From Polynucleobacter necessarius (GTDB taxonomy: Bacteria > Pseudomonadota > Gammaproteobacteria > Burkholderiales > Burkholderiaceae): a DNA stretch of 64,000 nucleotides. The DNA is taken from assembly GCF_900095185.1 (NCBI RefSeq), contig NZ_LT606948.1, positions 1,340,509 to 1,404,508 on the forward strand, read 5' to 3'. The position numbers were made by a program, and so were the translations under genes. This document shows, piece after piece, positions 29,844 through 40,690 of this stretch; the stretch's first letter is position 1, and each line of letters begins with the position of its first letter. The notes under the pieces are model-generated. The model saw nothing but the letters and a program-made list of their open reading frames with translations, ran no database searches and was not told the DNA's origin.

Positions 29844-30602
29844 ATGCGACCACTCATCGTAATCGGAAATTGGAAACTCAATGGAAGTCTTGCAAGAAAT
29901 CAAGACTGGGTCAAGGCCGTTGCCCATGGCATGGAGAGCGGCATACCATCGGGTCGTAAGTTTGCGGTTTGCCCCCCATTTCCGTATTTGCAACAATGTG
30001 CCCAGTTAATTAAAGAGCATTCATTGGCATTTTTAAATCTCGGTGCACAGGACGCGTCAGCGCATAGCTCAGGCGCTTATACCGGAGAAGTGTCTGCTTC
30101 AATGCTCACAGAGCTTGGATGCACTTATGTCATCGTTGGTCATTCAGAGCGTCGCCTACTGCATCATGAAATTGATGAGGTGGGGGCTGCTAAAGCGCTT
30201 CAGGTGCTCGATCATGGTATGACGCCAGTAATTTGCGTGGGTGAGACTGCGGACGAGCGTAATTCTGGCAGGGCTGAAGCAATTGTTTGTGGACAAGTGG
30301 CCAAGCAGGTCAATGTCTTACAAGATCGGCTTGCCGACTGTTTAATTGCATACGAGCCGGTATGGGCCATTGGTACGGGTAAAGTCGCTAGCGCTCAAGT
30401 TGCACAAGATATGCATCGCGCTATTCGCTTACGCTTAGCTGAGTTCGATGAAGATGTAGCCTCGCATGTTGGAATTTTGTATGGCGGCAGTGTTAAACCT
30501 GACAATGCTATTGAGTTGTTTGCCATGCCGGATATTGATGGTGGACTGGTTGGGGGTGCATCGCTGAACCCTCAAGAATTTCTAGCAATCTGTCAGGCAT
30601 AG
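29844..30602 (+). CDS. tpiA: Triose-phosphate isomerase
   Basis: Interconverts dihydroxyacetone phosphate and glyceraldehyde 3-phosphate. 252 residues with IGNWKLNGSL (Asn, Lys of the active site), VIVGHSERR (catalytic His), AYEPVWAIGTGKVASAQVAQ (catalytic Glu) and LYGGSVKPDN for phosphate binding. Frame intact. Followed 22 bases later by secG, a common pair. Confidence 0.97.
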   Translation: MRPLIVIGNWKLNGSLARNQDWVKAVAHGMESGIPSGRKFAVCPPFPYLQQCAQLIKEHSLAFLNLGAQDASAHSSGAYTGEVSASMLTELGCTYVIVGHSERRLLHHEIDEVGAAKALQVLDHGMTPVICVGETADERNSGRAEAIVCGQVAKQVNVLQDRLADCLIAYEPVWAIGTGKVASAQVAQDMHRAIRLRLAEFDEDVASHVGILYGGSVKPDNAIELFAMPDIDGGLVGGASLNPQEFLAICQA

Positions 30603-30624
30603 ATTTTTTATTTGGAGATAAGCT

Positions 30625-30969
30625 GTGGAATGGTTTAAGACTTTATTGATCGTATTGCAGGTAATTTCAGCTTTGGCTGTAATTCTCTTGGTTTTATTGC
30701 AGCAAGGAAAAGGTGCTGATATGGGGGCAGCCTTTGGCTCCGGATCATCTGGAAGTCTCTTTGGCGCCAGTGGTTCTGCTAACTTTTTATCCCACACAAC
30801 CGCTATGTTTGCAGCGGTTTTTTTCCTCAGTACGCTTGGCATTACCTGGCTTGGCAACAAGAAGGAAGTAAGCCCAGGAGTTCTATCGGGTACGGTTGCC
30901 CCAACGGTCACACCTGCAGCCTCTGTTGCGCCAGTTCGGGATCCAAGTAAACCAGCAGTTCCTAGATAA
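30625..30969 (+). CDS. secG: Preprotein translocase subunit SecG
   Basis: 114 residues with two membrane segments (LLIVLQVISALAVILLVLLQ and TAMFAAVFFLSTLGITWLG) flanking the hallmark GKGADMGAAFGSGSSGSLFG loop, and a proline/alanine/threonine-rich tail. Part of SecYEG in the inner membrane. Start is GTG at 30625 after TTTGGAGATAAGCT. tRNA-Leu and nuoA follow. Confidence 0.95.
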   Translation: MEWFKTLLIVLQVISALAVILLVLLQQGKGADMGAAFGSGSSGSLFGASGSANFLSHTTAMFAAVFFLSTLGITWLGNKKEVSPGVLSGTVAPTVTPAASVAPVRDPSKPAVPR

Positions 30970-31055
30970 ACAAGTAGGTTTTTACCTATTATTCAGCCCA
31001 TTTTTTGGGGTAGAGCAGTTGTGCAATGCAGTAGAATTGATGGGTTTTATAAGAT

Positions 31056-31140
31056 GCCGACGTGGTGAAATTGGTAGACACGCTATCTTGAGGGGGTAGT
31101 GGCTTAGGCTGTGCGAGTTCGAGTCTCGCCGTCGGCACCA
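31056..31140 (+). tRNA. tRNA-Leu (GAG)
   Basis: 85 bases with encoded CCA. Acceptor GCCGACG pairs with CGTCGGC; the anticodon loop TTGAGGG gives GAG; the variable arm is long as in class II tRNAs and the T arm has TTCGAGTC. It lies between secG and nuoA, a position shared with many beta- and gammaproteobacteria. Confidence 0.96.
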
Positions 31141-31142
31141 AA

Positions 31143-31167
31143 AATCAAGTTTTTGATGAGTTTTTTT
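31143..31167 (+). terminator. Weak terminator after tRNA-Leu
   Basis: ATCAA and TTGAT form a five-pair stem with a four-base loop, followed by GAG and seven T. The stem is short, so some read-through into nuoA is possible. Confidence 0.45.
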
Positions 31168-31250
31168 GCATTAAATCAATGCATTGCTGAATTGAATATT
31201 GAATAATTTGTAGCTATTAGGATTTACTAGACAAACGAATCAGGGCTATT

Positions 31251-31610
31251 TTGAATCTCGCTAATTACTTTCCGGTTCTACTTTTTATCCTCGTAGGTAT
31301 TGGGGTTGGATTAGTCCCCATGTTCCTTGGAAAAATTTTGGCTCCTTCAAAGCCGGATGCTGAAAAACTCTCTCCATATGAGTGTGGTTTCGAGGCGTTC
31401 GAAGATGCGCGTATGAAGTTTGACGTGCGTTATTACCTAATTGCTATTCTCTTCATCCTATTTGACTTGGAAACCGCATTCTTGTTTCCATGGGGTGTAG
31501 CATTGCGTGATATTGGCTGGCTTGGCTACACCTCAATGGTGATATTCCTTTTGGAATTCATTGTGGGTTTTGTTTATATCTGGAAAAAGGGCGCTCTCGA
31601 CTGGGAGTGA
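31251..31610 (+). CDS. nuoA: NADH-quinone oxidoreductase subunit A
   Basis: 119 residues, three membrane helices. It has [20 protein letters not shown] with the conserved Cys-Gly and [14 protein letters not shown], both hallmarks of NuoA at the base of the quinone channel. The start is TTG at 31251. First gene of a 14-gene complex I operon that runs to 45713 with overlaps or very short gaps. Confidence 0.95.
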   Translation: MNLANYFPVLLFILVGIGVGLVPMFLGKILAPSKPDAEKLSPYECGFEAFEDARMKFDVRYYLIAILFILFDLETAFLFPWGVALRDIGWLGYTSMVIFLLEFIVGFVYIWKKGALDWE

Positions 31611-31615
31611 GAGAT

Positions 31616-32098
31616 ATGGCACTTGAAGGCATTCTCAAAGAAGGTTTTGTTACTACCACTGCTGATCAGCTCATCAATTGGACTCGAAATGGCTCTCTGT
31701 GGCCTATGACGTTTGGTTTAGCCTGCTGTGCAGTAGAAATGATGCATGCTGGAGCATCTCGTTATGACCTGGACCGTTTTGGCGTTGTTTTCCGTCCTTC
31801 ACCCCGTCAGTCCGACTTAATGATTGTCGCTGGAACATTGTGTAACAAGATGGCTCCCGCTTTACGTAAGGTTTATGACCAAATGCCCGAGCCTCGTTGG
31901 GTTATTTCGATGGGCTCTTGTGCAAATGGTGGTGGCTATTACCATAACTCTTACTCAGTAGTACGAGGTTGTGACCGCATCGTGCCGGTCGATATTTATG
32001 TTCCTGGCTGTCCTCCAACTGCGGAAGCGTTGATCTATGCAATTATTCAATTACAATCCAAGATTGCTCGCACTAGCACTATCGCACGGAAGGCCTAA
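31616..32098 (+). CDS. nuoB: NADH-quinone oxidoreductase subunit B
   Basis: Carries iron-sulfur cluster N2, the last electron carrier before quinone. The adjacent cysteines are in [12 protein letters not shown], with later cysteines in [12 protein letters not shown] and [14 protein letters not shown] 31616 ([11 protein letters not shown]) is chosen over GTG 31607 because it matches the usual NuoB beginning and follows GGGAGTGAGAG. 160 residues. Confidence 0.96.
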   Translation: MALEGILKEGFVTTTADQLINWTRNGSLWPMTFGLACCAVEMMHAGASRYDLDRFGVVFRPSPRQSDLMIVAGTLCNKMAPALRKVYDQMPEPRWVISMGSCANGGGYYHNSYSVVRGCDRIVPVDIYVPGCPPTAEALIYAIIQLQSKIARTSTIARKA

Positions 32099-32101
32099 GT
32101 T

Positions 32102-32701
32102 ATGTCAGCTCGTTTAGTGCAACTGGCCAGCAATTTAGAAAAAGTATTGGGCAAACGTGTGCAATCGATTGAGATTGCTTTGGGTGAGGTGACTGTAGTT
32201 GTGAATGCGGATGCTTACTTTGAAGCTGCCTTGCTCTTACGCGATGACCCATCTCTTGCCTTTGAGCAACTAATTGATTTGTGCGGTGTTGACTATCAAG
32301 ATTTCCGCGAGGGCGATTGGAGTGGTCAGCGCTTTGGCGTTGTCAGTCATCTGCTTTCCTTGGAGCAGAACTGGCGCCTTCGTCTGCGCGTATTTGCGCC
32401 TGACGATAGCTATCCATTGGTTGCTTCTATCACTCCGGTCTGGAGTTCGGCAAACTGGTTTGAGCGTGAGGCATTCGATCTTTACGGTATTTTGTTTGAA
32501 GGTCATGATGATTTACGTCGCATTTTGACGGACTATGGTTTTATTGGTCATCCTTTCAGAAAAGATTTTCCAATTAGTGGCAATGTGGAGATGCGTTATG
32601 ACCCAGAGTTAAAGCGCGTTGTATATCAACCAGTCACGATTGAAGCGCGAGAGATTACCCCACGGGTTGTCCGCGAAGAGCAGTACGGAGGTCCAATTTA
32701 A
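32102..32701 (+). CDS. nuoC: NADH-quinone oxidoreductase subunit C
   Basis: 199 residues of the 30-kDa subunit. The family signature is [20 protein letters not shown] followed by [10 protein letters not shown] peripheral-arm protein that packs against NuoD and NuoB; separate from nuoD here (fused in enterics). Intact. Confidence 0.96.
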   Translation: MSARLVQLASNLEKVLGKRVQSIEIALGEVTVVVNADAYFEAALLLRDDPSLAFEQLIDLCGVDYQDFREGDWSGQRFGVVSHLLSLEQNWRLRLRVFAPDDSYPLVASITPVWSSANWFEREAFDLYGILFEGHDDLRRILTDYGFIGHPFRKDFPISGNVEMRYDPELKRVVYQPVTIEAREITPRVVREEQYGGPI

Positions 32702-32704
32702 ATC

Positions 32705-33958
32705 ATGGCAGAAATTAAGAACTATACTCTGAATTTTGGTCCTCAACATCCTGCAGCCCACGGCGTATTGCGATTGGTGCTGGAGCTTGATGGTGAAGTT
32801 ATTCAGCGCGCTGATCCGCATATCGGATTATTGCATCGTGCGACCGAAAAGTTAGCCGAGACACGCACTTGGATTCAAAACGTTCCATACATGGATCGTT
32901 TGGACTATGTATCCATGATGTCCAATGAACACGCTTATGTATTAGCCATTGAAAAATTACTTCAAGTAGATGTGCCATTACGAGCTCAATATATTCGGGT
33001 GATGTACGATGAATTGACTCGCTTACTGAACCATTTGCTTTGGATTGGTTGTCACGGACTGGACGTCGGTGCGATGGCGGTATTTCTCTATGCATTCCGT
33101 GATCGTGAAGATATTTTTGATATGTATGAAGCAGTCTCTGGTGCACGTATGCACGCTGCATACTATCGCCCAGGTGGTGTCTATCGTGATTTGCCTGATC
33201 AAATGGCGCAGTACACCAAGAACAAGATTCGCAGCACATCTGCCATAAAACGTCTCAATGAAAATCGCAGTGGTACCTTATTAGATTTTATTGAACAGTT
33301 CTCCAATGGTTTTGACGCAAATGTTGATGAGTATGGTCAACTGTTAACCGATAACCGCATTTGGAAACAGCGGTTGGTTAATATTGGCATCGTCACACCA
33401 GAGCGGGCTCTGCAGCTCGGCTTCACTGGTCCAATGTTGCGAGGCTCCGGAATTGAATGGGATCTTCGTAAAAAGCAGCCATATGAAGTTTATGATCGAC
33501 TCGACTTTGATATTCCGGTTGGTGTGAACGGTGACTCATATGATCGTTATCTGGTTCGCATGGAAGAGATGCGTCAATCTAATCGCATTATTAAACAATG
33601 CATTGCTTGGTTAAAAGCAAATCCTGGCTCGGTTATGAGTGACAACCATAAAGTTGCGCCGCCTAAGCGTGTAGATATGAAAACCAATATGGAAGAGTTG
33701 ATTCATCATTTTAAACTCTTTACTGAAGGTATTCACGTTCCCAATGGAGAGGCTTATTCTGCTGTTGAGCATCCTAAGGGGGAGTTTGGTATCTACTTAA
33801 TCTCAGATGGTGCTAATAAGCCATATCGGATGAAGATCCGTGCTCCAGGATTTGTACATTTATCTGCAATGGATGAAATGTCTCGAGGTCATATGTTGGC
33901 GGATGCGGTAACCATTATCGGTACCCAAGATATCGTATTCGGGGAGATTGACCGTTAA
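32705..33958 (+). CDS. nuoD: NADH-quinone oxidoreductase subunit D
   Basis: The 49-kDa subunit (417 residues) forms the quinone pocket with NuoB. It has [20 protein letters not shown] near the start, [24 protein letters not shown] and a C-terminal DIVFGEIDR, as expected. Three bases separate it from nuoC. Intact. Confidence 0.97.
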   Translation: MAEIKNYTLNFGPQHPAAHGVLRLVLELDGEVIQRADPHIGLLHRATEKLAETRTWIQNVPYMDRLDYVSMMSNEHAYVLAIEKLLQVDVPLRAQYIRVMYDELTRLLNHLLWIGCHGLDVGAMAVFLYAFRDREDIFDMYEAVSGARMHAAYYRPGGVYRDLPDQMAQYTKNKIRSTSAIKRLNENRSGTLLDFIEQFSNGFDANVDEYGQLLTDNRIWKQRLVNIGIVTPERALQLGFTGPMLRGSGIEWDLRKKQPYEVYDRLDFDIPVGVNGDSYDRYLVRMEEMRQSNRIIKQCIAWLKANPGSVMSDNHKVAPPKRVDMKTNMEELIHHFKLFTEGIHVPNGEAYSAVEHPKGEFGIYLISDGANKPYRMKIRAPGFVHLSAMDEMSRGHMLADAVTIIGTQDIVFGEIDR

Positions 33959-33981
33959 TCAAGCGGTTCAAGGATTATTTA

Positions 33982-34488
33982 ATGACAACACCTCTTCAGC
34001 TATCCAATAAAACACTGGCCGATATACATCGCAATATCGCTAAATATCCAGCAGAGCAAAAACAATCTGCTGTAATGGCCTCTCTCATTGCTGCTCAAAC
34101 TGAAGTAGGTTGGGTATCTCCGGAGGTGATTGAAACCGTCGCACAGATACTAGAAATGCCGACTATTGCTGTTGAAGAAGTTGCGACTTTCTACAATATG
34201 TATAACACCAAGCCTATTGGTAAGTACAAATTGGTTATTTGCACCAACTTACCTTGCCAGTTAACTTATGGTGAGACGGCTGCAAACTACCTCAAGGAAA
34301 CCTTAGGCATTGGTTACAACGAGACTACCCCTTGTGGAACTTTTACCTTGAAAGAGGGTGAGTGCATGGGTGCGTGTGGTGATTCACCGGTGATGCTTGT
34401 AAATGACAAGCGTATGTGTAGCTTTATGAGTAAAGAAAAAATTGATGCTCTATTAAATGAATTGCGTGCAGAAGGGAAAGCAGCATGA
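33982..34488 (+). CDS. nuoE: NADH-quinone oxidoreductase subunit E
   Basis: The 24-kDa subunit, 168 residues, holds a 2Fe-2S cluster. Cluster cysteines are in CTNLPCQL and, later, [12 protein letters not shown]. An N-terminal helical part includes [15 protein letters not shown]. Overlaps nuoF by four bases (ATGA). It forms the NADH-oxidising tip with NuoF. Confidence 0.96.
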   Translation: MTTPLQLSNKTLADIHRNIAKYPAEQKQSAVMASLIAAQTEVGWVSPEVIETVAQILEMPTIAVEEVATFYNMYNTKPIGKYKLVICTNLPCQLTYGETAANYLKETLGIGYNETTPCGTFTLKEGECMGACGDSPVMLVNDKRMCSFMSKEKIDALLNELRAEGKAA

Positions 34489-35783
34489 CCAGCTTGCACG
34501 ACCGGCATATTAAACCTCTGATCCTAGCTGGATTAAATGGTGACAATTGGCGCTTAAAAGACTATGAAAGTCGCGGGGGGTATCAGCAGCTACGCCGTTT
34601 GTTAAATGATCAGGTTGCCCCTGATGCAATCATTGCTGAACTAAAAGCTTCAGCCTTGCGTGGTCGTGGCGGAGCTGGCTTCCCTACAGGCCTGAAATGG
34701 AGCTTCATGCCACGCCAATTCCCGGGACAAAAATATTTAGTCTGCAATAGTGATGAGGGTGAGCCAGGTACCTTTAAGGACCGTGACATCATGCGTTACA
34801 ACCCTCATGCTTTGATTGAGGGAATGATCATTGGCGCCTACGCAATGGGTATCTCGGTTGGTTATAACTATATCCACGGCGAGATCTGGGAAGTGTATTC
34901 TCGCTTTGAGGAAAGCTTGGAAGAGGCTCGCGCTGCTGGATATCTTGGAGAGAAGATTGTGGGTAGCGACTTCTCATTTCAGTTGCACGCTTCTCCAGGA
35001 TGGGGTGCTTATATCTGTGGCGAAGAGACTGCCTTGCTCGAATCATTAGGGGGCAAGAAGGGTCAGCCGTGCTTCAAACCTCCTTTTCCTGCAAGTTTTG
35101 GTTTGTATGGCAAGCCGACAACGATTAACAATACCGAGACCTTTGCTGCCATTCCTTTTATTTTGGCTATTGGTGGTCAAGCATATTTAGATTTGGGTAA
35201 GCTTAATAATGGCGGAACCAAAATATTCTCGGTTTCTGGCGATGTAGTTCATCCAGGAAATTATGAGATTCCCTTGGGGACTCCATTTGCTGAATTGCTG
35301 AAATTGGCTGGCGGTATGCGTGATGGTATTGCTTTAAAGTCGGTTATCCCTGGCGGATCCTCAGCTCCTGTCGTGCCTGGCTCACAAATGATGGATTTGA
35401 CGATGGACTACGACAGTATTGCGAAAGTAGGCTCTATGTTGGGTTCAGGTGCGGTGATTGTGATGAATGAGACCCGATGCATGGTGCGTGCTTTAGAGCG
35501 CCTATCCTACTTTTATCACGAAGAATCTTGCGGTCAGTGCACACCATGCCGCGAGGGCACTGGATGGTTATGGCGTATTGTGCATCGCATCGAGCATGGC
35601 GAAGGACGTCCAGAAGATTTAGATTTATTAAATGACGTTGCCGCCAATATTCAAGGACGCACAATTTGTGCCTTGGGTGATGCGGCTGCTATGCCGGTGC
35701 GCGGCATGTTGAAGCATTACATGGATGAATTTGCATATCACGTAGAACATAAGCGCTGCTTAGATTCTGCACAACCTTTATAA
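34485..35783 (+). CDS. nuoF: NADH-quinone oxidoreductase subunit F (NADH- and FMN-binding)
   Basis: 432 residues. The NADH/FMN motif is [19 protein letters not shown], with [16 protein letters not shown] downstream, and the 4Fe-4S cysteines are in [15 protein letters not shown] plus a later Cys in TICALGDAA. This subunit accepts hydride from NADH. Frame intact. Confidence 0.97.
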   Translation: MTSLHDRHIKPLILAGLNGDNWRLKDYESRGGYQQLRRLLNDQVAPDAIIAELKASALRGRGGAGFPTGLKWSFMPRQFPGQKYLVCNSDEGEPGTFKDRDIMRYNPHALIEGMIIGAYAMGISVGYNYIHGEIWEVYSRFEESLEEARAAGYLGEKIVGSDFSFQLHASPGWGAYICGEETALLESLGGKKGQPCFKPPFPASFGLYGKPTTINNTETFAAIPFILAIGGQAYLDLGKLNNGGTKIFSVSGDVVHPGNYEIPLGTPFAELLKLAGGMRDGIALKSVIPGGSSAPVVPGSQMMDLTMDYDSIAKVGSMLGSGAVIVMNETRCMVRALERLSYFYHEESCGQCTPCREGTGWLWRIVHRIEHGEGRPEDLDLLNDVAANIQGRTICALGDAAAMPVRGMLKHYMDEFAYHVEHKRCLDSAQPL

Positions 35784-35814
35784 AGATTTAGAGAACGGGA
35801 TATCTAAAGCGAGT

Positions 35815-38130
35815 ATGGTAGAAATCGAATTAGATGGTCAGGCAGTAGAAGTTCCGCAAGGTTCGATGGTGATGCACGCCGCGAACAAGCTGGGCACCTA
35901 CGTTCCTCACTTCTGCTATCACAAGAAGTTATCTATTGCCGCTAACTGCCGCATGTGTTTGGTTGAGGTAGAGAAGGCTCCGAAACCGTTACCTGCATGC
36001 GCAACACCAGTAACACAAGGGATGAAGGTCTTTACGCATTCTGCAAAAGCAGTTGAAGCTCAGCGCTCCGTCATGGAATTTCTGCTGATAAATCATCCAC
36101 TAGATTGCCCGATTTGCGATCAAGGTGGCGAATGCCAACTACAAGACTTGGCGGTAGGCTACGGTAAATCTCACTCTCGTTACAACGAAGAAAAACGTGT
36201 TGTGTTTCATAAGAATGTAGGTCCACTTATCTCAATGCAAGAGATGACCCGCTGCATTCACTGCACGCGCTGTGTTCGATTTGGTCAGGAAGTCGCTGGC
36301 GTTATGGAGCTAGGTATGATTAATCGTGGCGAACATTCTGAAATCACAACATTTGTTGGCCAAACAGTGGATTCCGAATTATCTGGAAACATGATTGATT
36401 TATGTCCCGTTGGTGCACTTACAAGTAAACCATTTCGTTATGCGGCACGCACTTGGGAGTTGGGTCGAAAGCGTTCAGTTAGCCCGCATGACAGTCTCGG
36501 TGCGAATATAACTGTTCAGACGAAGGCAAACAAAGTAATGCGGGTCGTAGCTTTAGAGAATGAAGCAATCAATGAATGCTGGATTAGTGATCGCGATCGA
36601 TTTTCTTACGAGGGACTTAATAGCTCAGATCGAGTAACTACACCAATGGTGAAGCAGGGCGGTCAGTGGCTTGAAACTGATTGGCAATCTGCTCTGGATT
36701 ATGTGGCTCACTCCCTGAAAACAATATCTAAGGAGTGTGGCTCAGAGGCAGTCGGTGCTTTGGCTCATCCAATTTCTAGTACTGAAGAATTGCATCTCTT
36801 GCAAAAGATGATGCGCGGCTTAGGTTCTAGTCAAGTTGACACTCGCTTACGCCAGGCAGACATTACTGGTGCTGCTAGCGCTCCATGGTTGGGAATGCCA
36901 ATTGCTAGGTTGAATGAATTAGATCGTCTTTTAGTTATTGGTAGCTTCTTGCGTAAAGATCAACCAGTATTAGCTGCACGTATCCGCACAGCAAGCAAGC
37001 GTGGATTACAGGTGCTTCGAATCGATGCAGATGGAGATGATTGGTTAATTACTACTAAAGATATTTCGGCTTCGCCTAGTGCTTGGCTAAATGTTTTAGC
37101 AGAGGTTGCAAATGCGGTTGCAAAAGCTAAGAAAGTAAATGTGCCAGCCGGAACTCCAAATGTTGCCGTCTCGAAAGAGGCGCAAAATATTGCAGAGGCT
37201 TTGATGTCTGGCTCGGTGACATCTGTATTGCTGGGTTCTGCTGCAATCTCTCATCCTCATGCATCAGATTTACATTTACTGGCTCAGTTCATTGCCGAGC
37301 AAACAGGGGCAACTTTAGGTTTCCTACCAGTAGGCGGTAATGCAGTAGGTGCTTCATTGGTCAATGTTAATGGTGCTGGAGTAGAGTCAGTTCTATCAGG
37401 CGACCGTCGCGCCATCATATTGATGAATATCGAGCCCGATTCTGATTTAGCAAACCCAGAAGCAGCCCGTGCAGCATTAGCAAAAGCGAGCACGGTTATT
37501 GCATTAAGTGCCTATAAGAGCGCTGATTTATTAGAAACTGCAGATGTCATTCTGCCGATTTCACCGTTTACTGAAACAGTTTCTACTTTTGTGAATCTTG
37601 AGGGTAGGCTTCAAACAATCCAGCCATCTGTAAAGCCTTTGGGAGACTCACGTCCAGGCTGGAAAGTTCTGCGTGTTCTTGGTGGCTTATTAGGGCTCGA
37701 TGGTTTCTTGTTTAATCTGCCCGAAGAAGTTCTCGGTGAGGCGTTGGATGAAGCATATTGTGCTCGTCTTAGCAACAAGACTGTTACTTCGGTCGTTACT
37801 CATGGTAATCAATCACCAGCGAATGGTTTAGAACGTATTTCTGACGTCAATATTTATGCAGGCGATCAGATTGTCCGACGTTCACCTGCTTTGCAATTAA
37901 CGCGAGATGCAAAGCGTGGCAATCAGGTTGGCCTGAATCAGCAAGCCTTTTCTGAATTAGGCTTAAAAGAGGGGGATGCTGTGCGTGTTACCCAAGGATC
38001 TGCCTCCGCAGATCTTCCCGCAACATTAGAAGTTAATTTAGCGCCAGGCGCCATCAGAATTTCCGCAGGAACTGCGGCGAGTGCCAAATTAGGATCGATG
38101 TTTGGTCCAGTAACTGTTAGTAAAGTATAA
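35815..38130 (+). CDS. nuoG: NADH-quinone oxidoreductase subunit G
   Basis: The largest peripheral subunit, 771 residues. The N-terminal 2Fe-2S ferredoxin domain has [20 protein letters not shown]; a His/Cys segment [20 protein letters not shown] and [16 protein letters not shown] bind 4Fe-4S clusters. The molybdopterin-oxidoreductase-like remainder begins near residue 220 with a degenerate fold. The cluster ligands are all present. Intact despite its length, showing that complex I is under selection here. Confidence 0.96.
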   Translation: MVEIELDGQAVEVPQGSMVMHAANKLGTYVPHFCYHKKLSIAANCRMCLVEVEKAPKPLPACATPVTQGMKVFTHSAKAVEAQRSVMEFLLINHPLDCPICDQGGECQLQDLAVGYGKSHSRYNEEKRVVFHKNVGPLISMQEMTRCIHCTRCVRFGQEVAGVMELGMINRGEHSEITTFVGQTVDSELSGNMIDLCPVGALTSKPFRYAARTWELGRKRSVSPHDSLGANITVQTKANKVMRVVALENEAINECWISDRDRFSYEGLNSSDRVTTPMVKQGGQWLETDWQSALDYVAHSLKTISKECGSEAVGALAHPISSTEELHLLQKMMRGLGSSQVDTRLRQADITGAASAPWLGMPIARLNELDRLLVIGSFLRKDQPVLAARIRTASKRGLQVLRIDADGDDWLITTKDISASPSAWLNVLAEVANAVAKAKKVNVPAGTPNVAVSKEAQNIAEALMSGSVTSVLLGSAAISHPHASDLHLLAQFIAEQTGATLGFLPVGGNAVGASLVNVNGAGVESVLSGDRRAIILMNIEPDSDLANPEAARAALAKASTVIALSAYKSADLLETADVILPISPFTETVSTFVNLEGRLQTIQPSVKPLGDSRPGWKVLRVLGGLLGLDGFLFNLPEEVLGEALDEAYCARLSNKTVTSVVTHGNQSPANGLERISDVNIYAGDQIVRRSPALQLTRDAKRGNQVGLNQQAFSELGLKEGDAVRVTQGSASADLPATLEVNLAPGAIRISAGTAASAKLGSMFGPVTVSKV

Positions 38131-38138
38131 GGAACGAG

Positions 38139-39212
38139 ATGGATGATTTCTTGAACCTCGTTACATCACAAGGCGAAGCCATTTTTGGGCCATTATGGCC
38201 ATTGGTTTGGGCTTTAGTACGCATTGTGATAATTGTGCTGCCAATGTTCGCTTGTGTTGCGTATTTAACGCTTTGGGAAAGAAAGCTCATTGGTTGGATG
38301 CATATTCGTCTTGGACCAAATCGTGTTGGTCCTTTAGGGTTACTGCAACCTATTGCTGATGCACTCAAACTGCTGCTAAAAGAAATCATTGCCCCAGCCC
38401 AGGCAAGTAAGGTGCTTTATTTTATTGCTCCCATTATGGTCATCATGCCTGCTTTTGCAGCGTGGGCCGTAATTCCATTCCAAGCAAAGATGGTTCTTGC
38501 GGATGTGAATGCTGGATTACTGTACATTATGGCAATTTCGTCAATCGGCGTTTATGGTGTAATTCTTGCTGGTTGGTCCTCCAACTCAAAATATCCATTC
38601 TTAGGTGCTATGCGTGCATCGGCACAGATGATCTCTTACGAGATTGCTATGGGATTTGCTTTGGTGACGGTGTTACTGACATCGGGTTCTTTGAATTTGA
38701 GCGCCATAGTTGCCTCTCAAGAGCAGGGTTACTTTGCCGGTATGGGCTTGAATTTCCTCTCATGGAACTGGTTGCCTCTCTTGCCGATGTTCCTGATTTA
38801 TTTCATCTCAGGCGTTGCTGAGACAAACCGCCATCCATTTGATGTGGTTGAGGGTGAGTCAGAAATTGTCGCAGGACACATGGTTGAGTATTCTGGAATG
38901 TCATTTGCAATGTTCTTCTTGGCAGAATATGCCAACATGATTTTGATCGCAGCTGTTGCATCTATTATGTTCTTAGGTGGCTGGCTTCCTATTATTGATT
39001 TGCCAATCTTGCGCGACATCCCAGGGATCTTCTGGTTGTTTGGTAAAACATTCTTCTTGTTGTCTTGTGTAATTTGGTTGCGTGCAACATTGCCTCGTTA
39101 TCGCTATGACCAGATTATGCGATTGGGCTGGAAAATCTTTATCCCCATCTCCGTATTTTGGGTTGTTGTAATCGGTGCATGGGTGGTATCTCCATGGAAT
39201 ATTTGGAAATAA
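38139..39212 (+). CDS. nuoH: NADH-quinone oxidoreductase subunit H
   Basis: 357 residues, eight or so membrane helices, joining the peripheral and membrane arms. Motifs: [36 protein letters not shown] and [20 protein letters not shown], the acidic loop near the quinone channel. Intact. Confidence 0.96.
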   Translation: MDDFLNLVTSQGEAIFGPLWPLVWALVRIVIIVLPMFACVAYLTLWERKLIGWMHIRLGPNRVGPLGLLQPIADALKLLLKEIIAPAQASKVLYFIAPIMVIMPAFAAWAVIPFQAKMVLADVNAGLLYIMAISSIGVYGVILAGWSSNSKYPFLGAMRASAQMISYEIAMGFALVTVLLTSGSLNLSAIVASQEQGYFAGMGLNFLSWNWLPLLPMFLIYFISGVAETNRHPFDVVEGESEIVAGHMVEYSGMSFAMFFLAEYANMILIAAVASIMFLGGWLPIIDLPILRDIPGIFWLFGKTFFLLSCVIWLRATLPRYRYDQIMRLGWKIFIPISVFWVVVIGAWVVSPWNIWK

Positions 39213-39223
39213 GTTGATCAATC

Positions 39224-39715
39224 ATGTTTAAGAAAATTTCCCAATTCCTCGATAGTTTAATGCTAAAAGACATTCTGACAGGCATGTCTATAACTGGTCG
39301 CTATTTATTTAAGTCCAAAATTACAGTTCAATATCCAGACGAGAAGACCCCTTTATCAACTCGTTTTCGTGGTCTTCATGCGTTGCGACGTTATGCACAT
39401 GGAGAGGAGCGTTGTATTGGTTGTAAATTATGTGAGGCTGTATGTCCTGCATATGCGATTACTATCGAAACTGCTGAGCGTGGTGATGGTACACGTCGTA
39501 CTAGCCGCTATGACATTGATCTCACAAAGTGCATTTTCTGTGGATTTTGTGAAGAGGCGTGCCCTGTTGACGCAATCGTAGAAACAAATATTTTTGAGTA
39601 TTTTGGCGATAAGCGCGGTGACTTATATTTCACGAAAGAGATGCTCTTGGCTATTGGTGATAAATACGAAAAAGAAATTGCCGCTAACCGTGCAGCAGAT
39701 GCGCCTTACCGTTAA
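39224..39715 (+). CDS. nuoI: NADH-quinone oxidoreductase subunit I
   Basis: 163 residues with two 4Fe-4S motifs, [16 protein letters not shown] and [16 protein letters not shown], which form clusters N6a and N6b. Preceded by [17 protein letters not shown]. It passes electrons from NuoG to NuoB. Intact. Confidence 0.97.
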   Translation: MFKKISQFLDSLMLKDILTGMSITGRYLFKSKITVQYPDEKTPLSTRFRGLHALRRYAHGEERCIGCKLCEAVCPAYAITIETAERGDGTRRTSRYDIDLTKCIFCGFCEEACPVDAIVETNIFEYFGDKRGDLYFTKEMLLAIGDKYEKEIAANRAADAPYR

Positions 39716-39735
39716 TCGAATTGAGCCTCACTAAT

Positions 39736-40383
39736 ATGACATTCGATCCATCCACCCTATTTGCTGTATTTTTCTACGGCTTCGCTGGCTTACTAATCAT
39801 TTCCGCCTTGCGTGTGATTACAGCAGGTAATCCTGTTCATGCGGCATTGTTCTTGGTTCTCGCATTCTGTTGTGCATCAGGGCTTTGGATGCTCTTAAAG
39901 GCTGAGTTCTTGAGTTTGGCGCTCATATTGGTCTATGTTGGCGCTGTTATGGTCTTGTTTTTATTCGTAGTGATGATGCTGGACTTAGGCCTTGAACACT
40001 TACGCCGCGATTTCAAAAAGTGCTTGTCAGTTGCTTTCCTCATGGGAGCAGTTATCGTTCTAGAGTTATCGATTGTGATTATTCGTAGCTTCATAGGGAC
40101 GCACACTCCAGTGCAGCCTATGCCAGAAGAGATGATGGCTAACAATACTCAAGCTCTCGGGATGTTAATTTTCGTTGACTATGTCTATGCTTTTGAAGTG
40201 GCGGGCGTGATTTTGTTGGCTGCCATTATTGCAGCTGTTGCATTGACATTACGTAACCGCAAAGACTCTAAATCACAAAATATTCATGAACAAGTCAATG
40301 TAGTGGCGGCAGACCGTATGCGAATTGTCAAGATGGATTCTGATATGGCTGCAAAGCAAGATTCAAGAGGGGAGAAGAAATGA
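39736..40383 (+). CDS. nuoJ: NADH-quinone oxidoreductase subunit J
   Basis: About 215 residues, five membrane helices; [20 protein letters not shown] with LFVVMMLDL is the family signature and contains the pi-bulge helix. ATG 39736 ([18 protein letters not shown]) is preferred to TTG 39721, though neither has a strong ribosome-binding site. The C-terminal tail is polar and longer than in many homologues. Overlaps nuoK by four bases. Confidence 0.93.
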   Translation: MTFDPSTLFAVFFYGFAGLLIISALRVITAGNPVHAALFLVLAFCCASGLWMLLKAEFLSLALILVYVGAVMVLFLFVVMMLDLGLEHLRRDFKKCLSVAFLMGAVIVLELSIVIIRSFIGTHTPVQPMPEEMMANNTQALGMLIFVDYVYAFEVAGVILLAAIIAAVALTLRNRKDSKSQNIHEQVNVVAADRMRIVKMDSDMAAKQDSRGEKK

Positions 40384-40688
40384 CTATAACCCTCGCTCAC
40401 TATTTGGTCCTTGGTGCAATTTTGTTTGCTACTAGCGTGATTGGAATCTTCTTAAATCGCAAGAATGTCATCGTATTGCTGATGGCAATTGAACTCATGC
40501 TTCTTGCTGTGAACATGAATTTTATCGCCTTCTCTCATTATTTGGGAGACATGGCTGGTCAGGTATTCGTATTTTTTATTTTGACTGTGGCAGCGGCTGA
40601 AGCAGCTATCGGCTTAGCTATCCTGGTTGTACTCTTCCGTAAGGTTGATACGATCAATGCCGAAGATCTTGACAACCTAAAAGGCTAG
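40380..40688 (+). CDS. nuoK: NADH-quinone oxidoreductase subunit K
   Basis: 102 residues, three membrane helices, with the conserved acidic residue in [17 protein letters not shown] and a second in [16 protein letters not shown]. Forms part of the proton path beside NuoN. Starts in the end of nuoJ after GGGGAGAAG. Intact. Confidence 0.96.
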   Translation: MTITLAHYLVLGAILFATSVIGIFLNRKNVIVLLMAIELMLLAVNMNFIAFSHYLGDMAGQVFVFFILTVAAAEAAIGLAILVVLFRKVDTINAEDLDNLKG

Positions 40689-40690
40689 TC

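Noticed and set aside
30973-30990. Terminator after secG (AGTAGGT/ACCTATT)
   Set aside because: Short stem with a G-U pair and no following T tract; not convincing.
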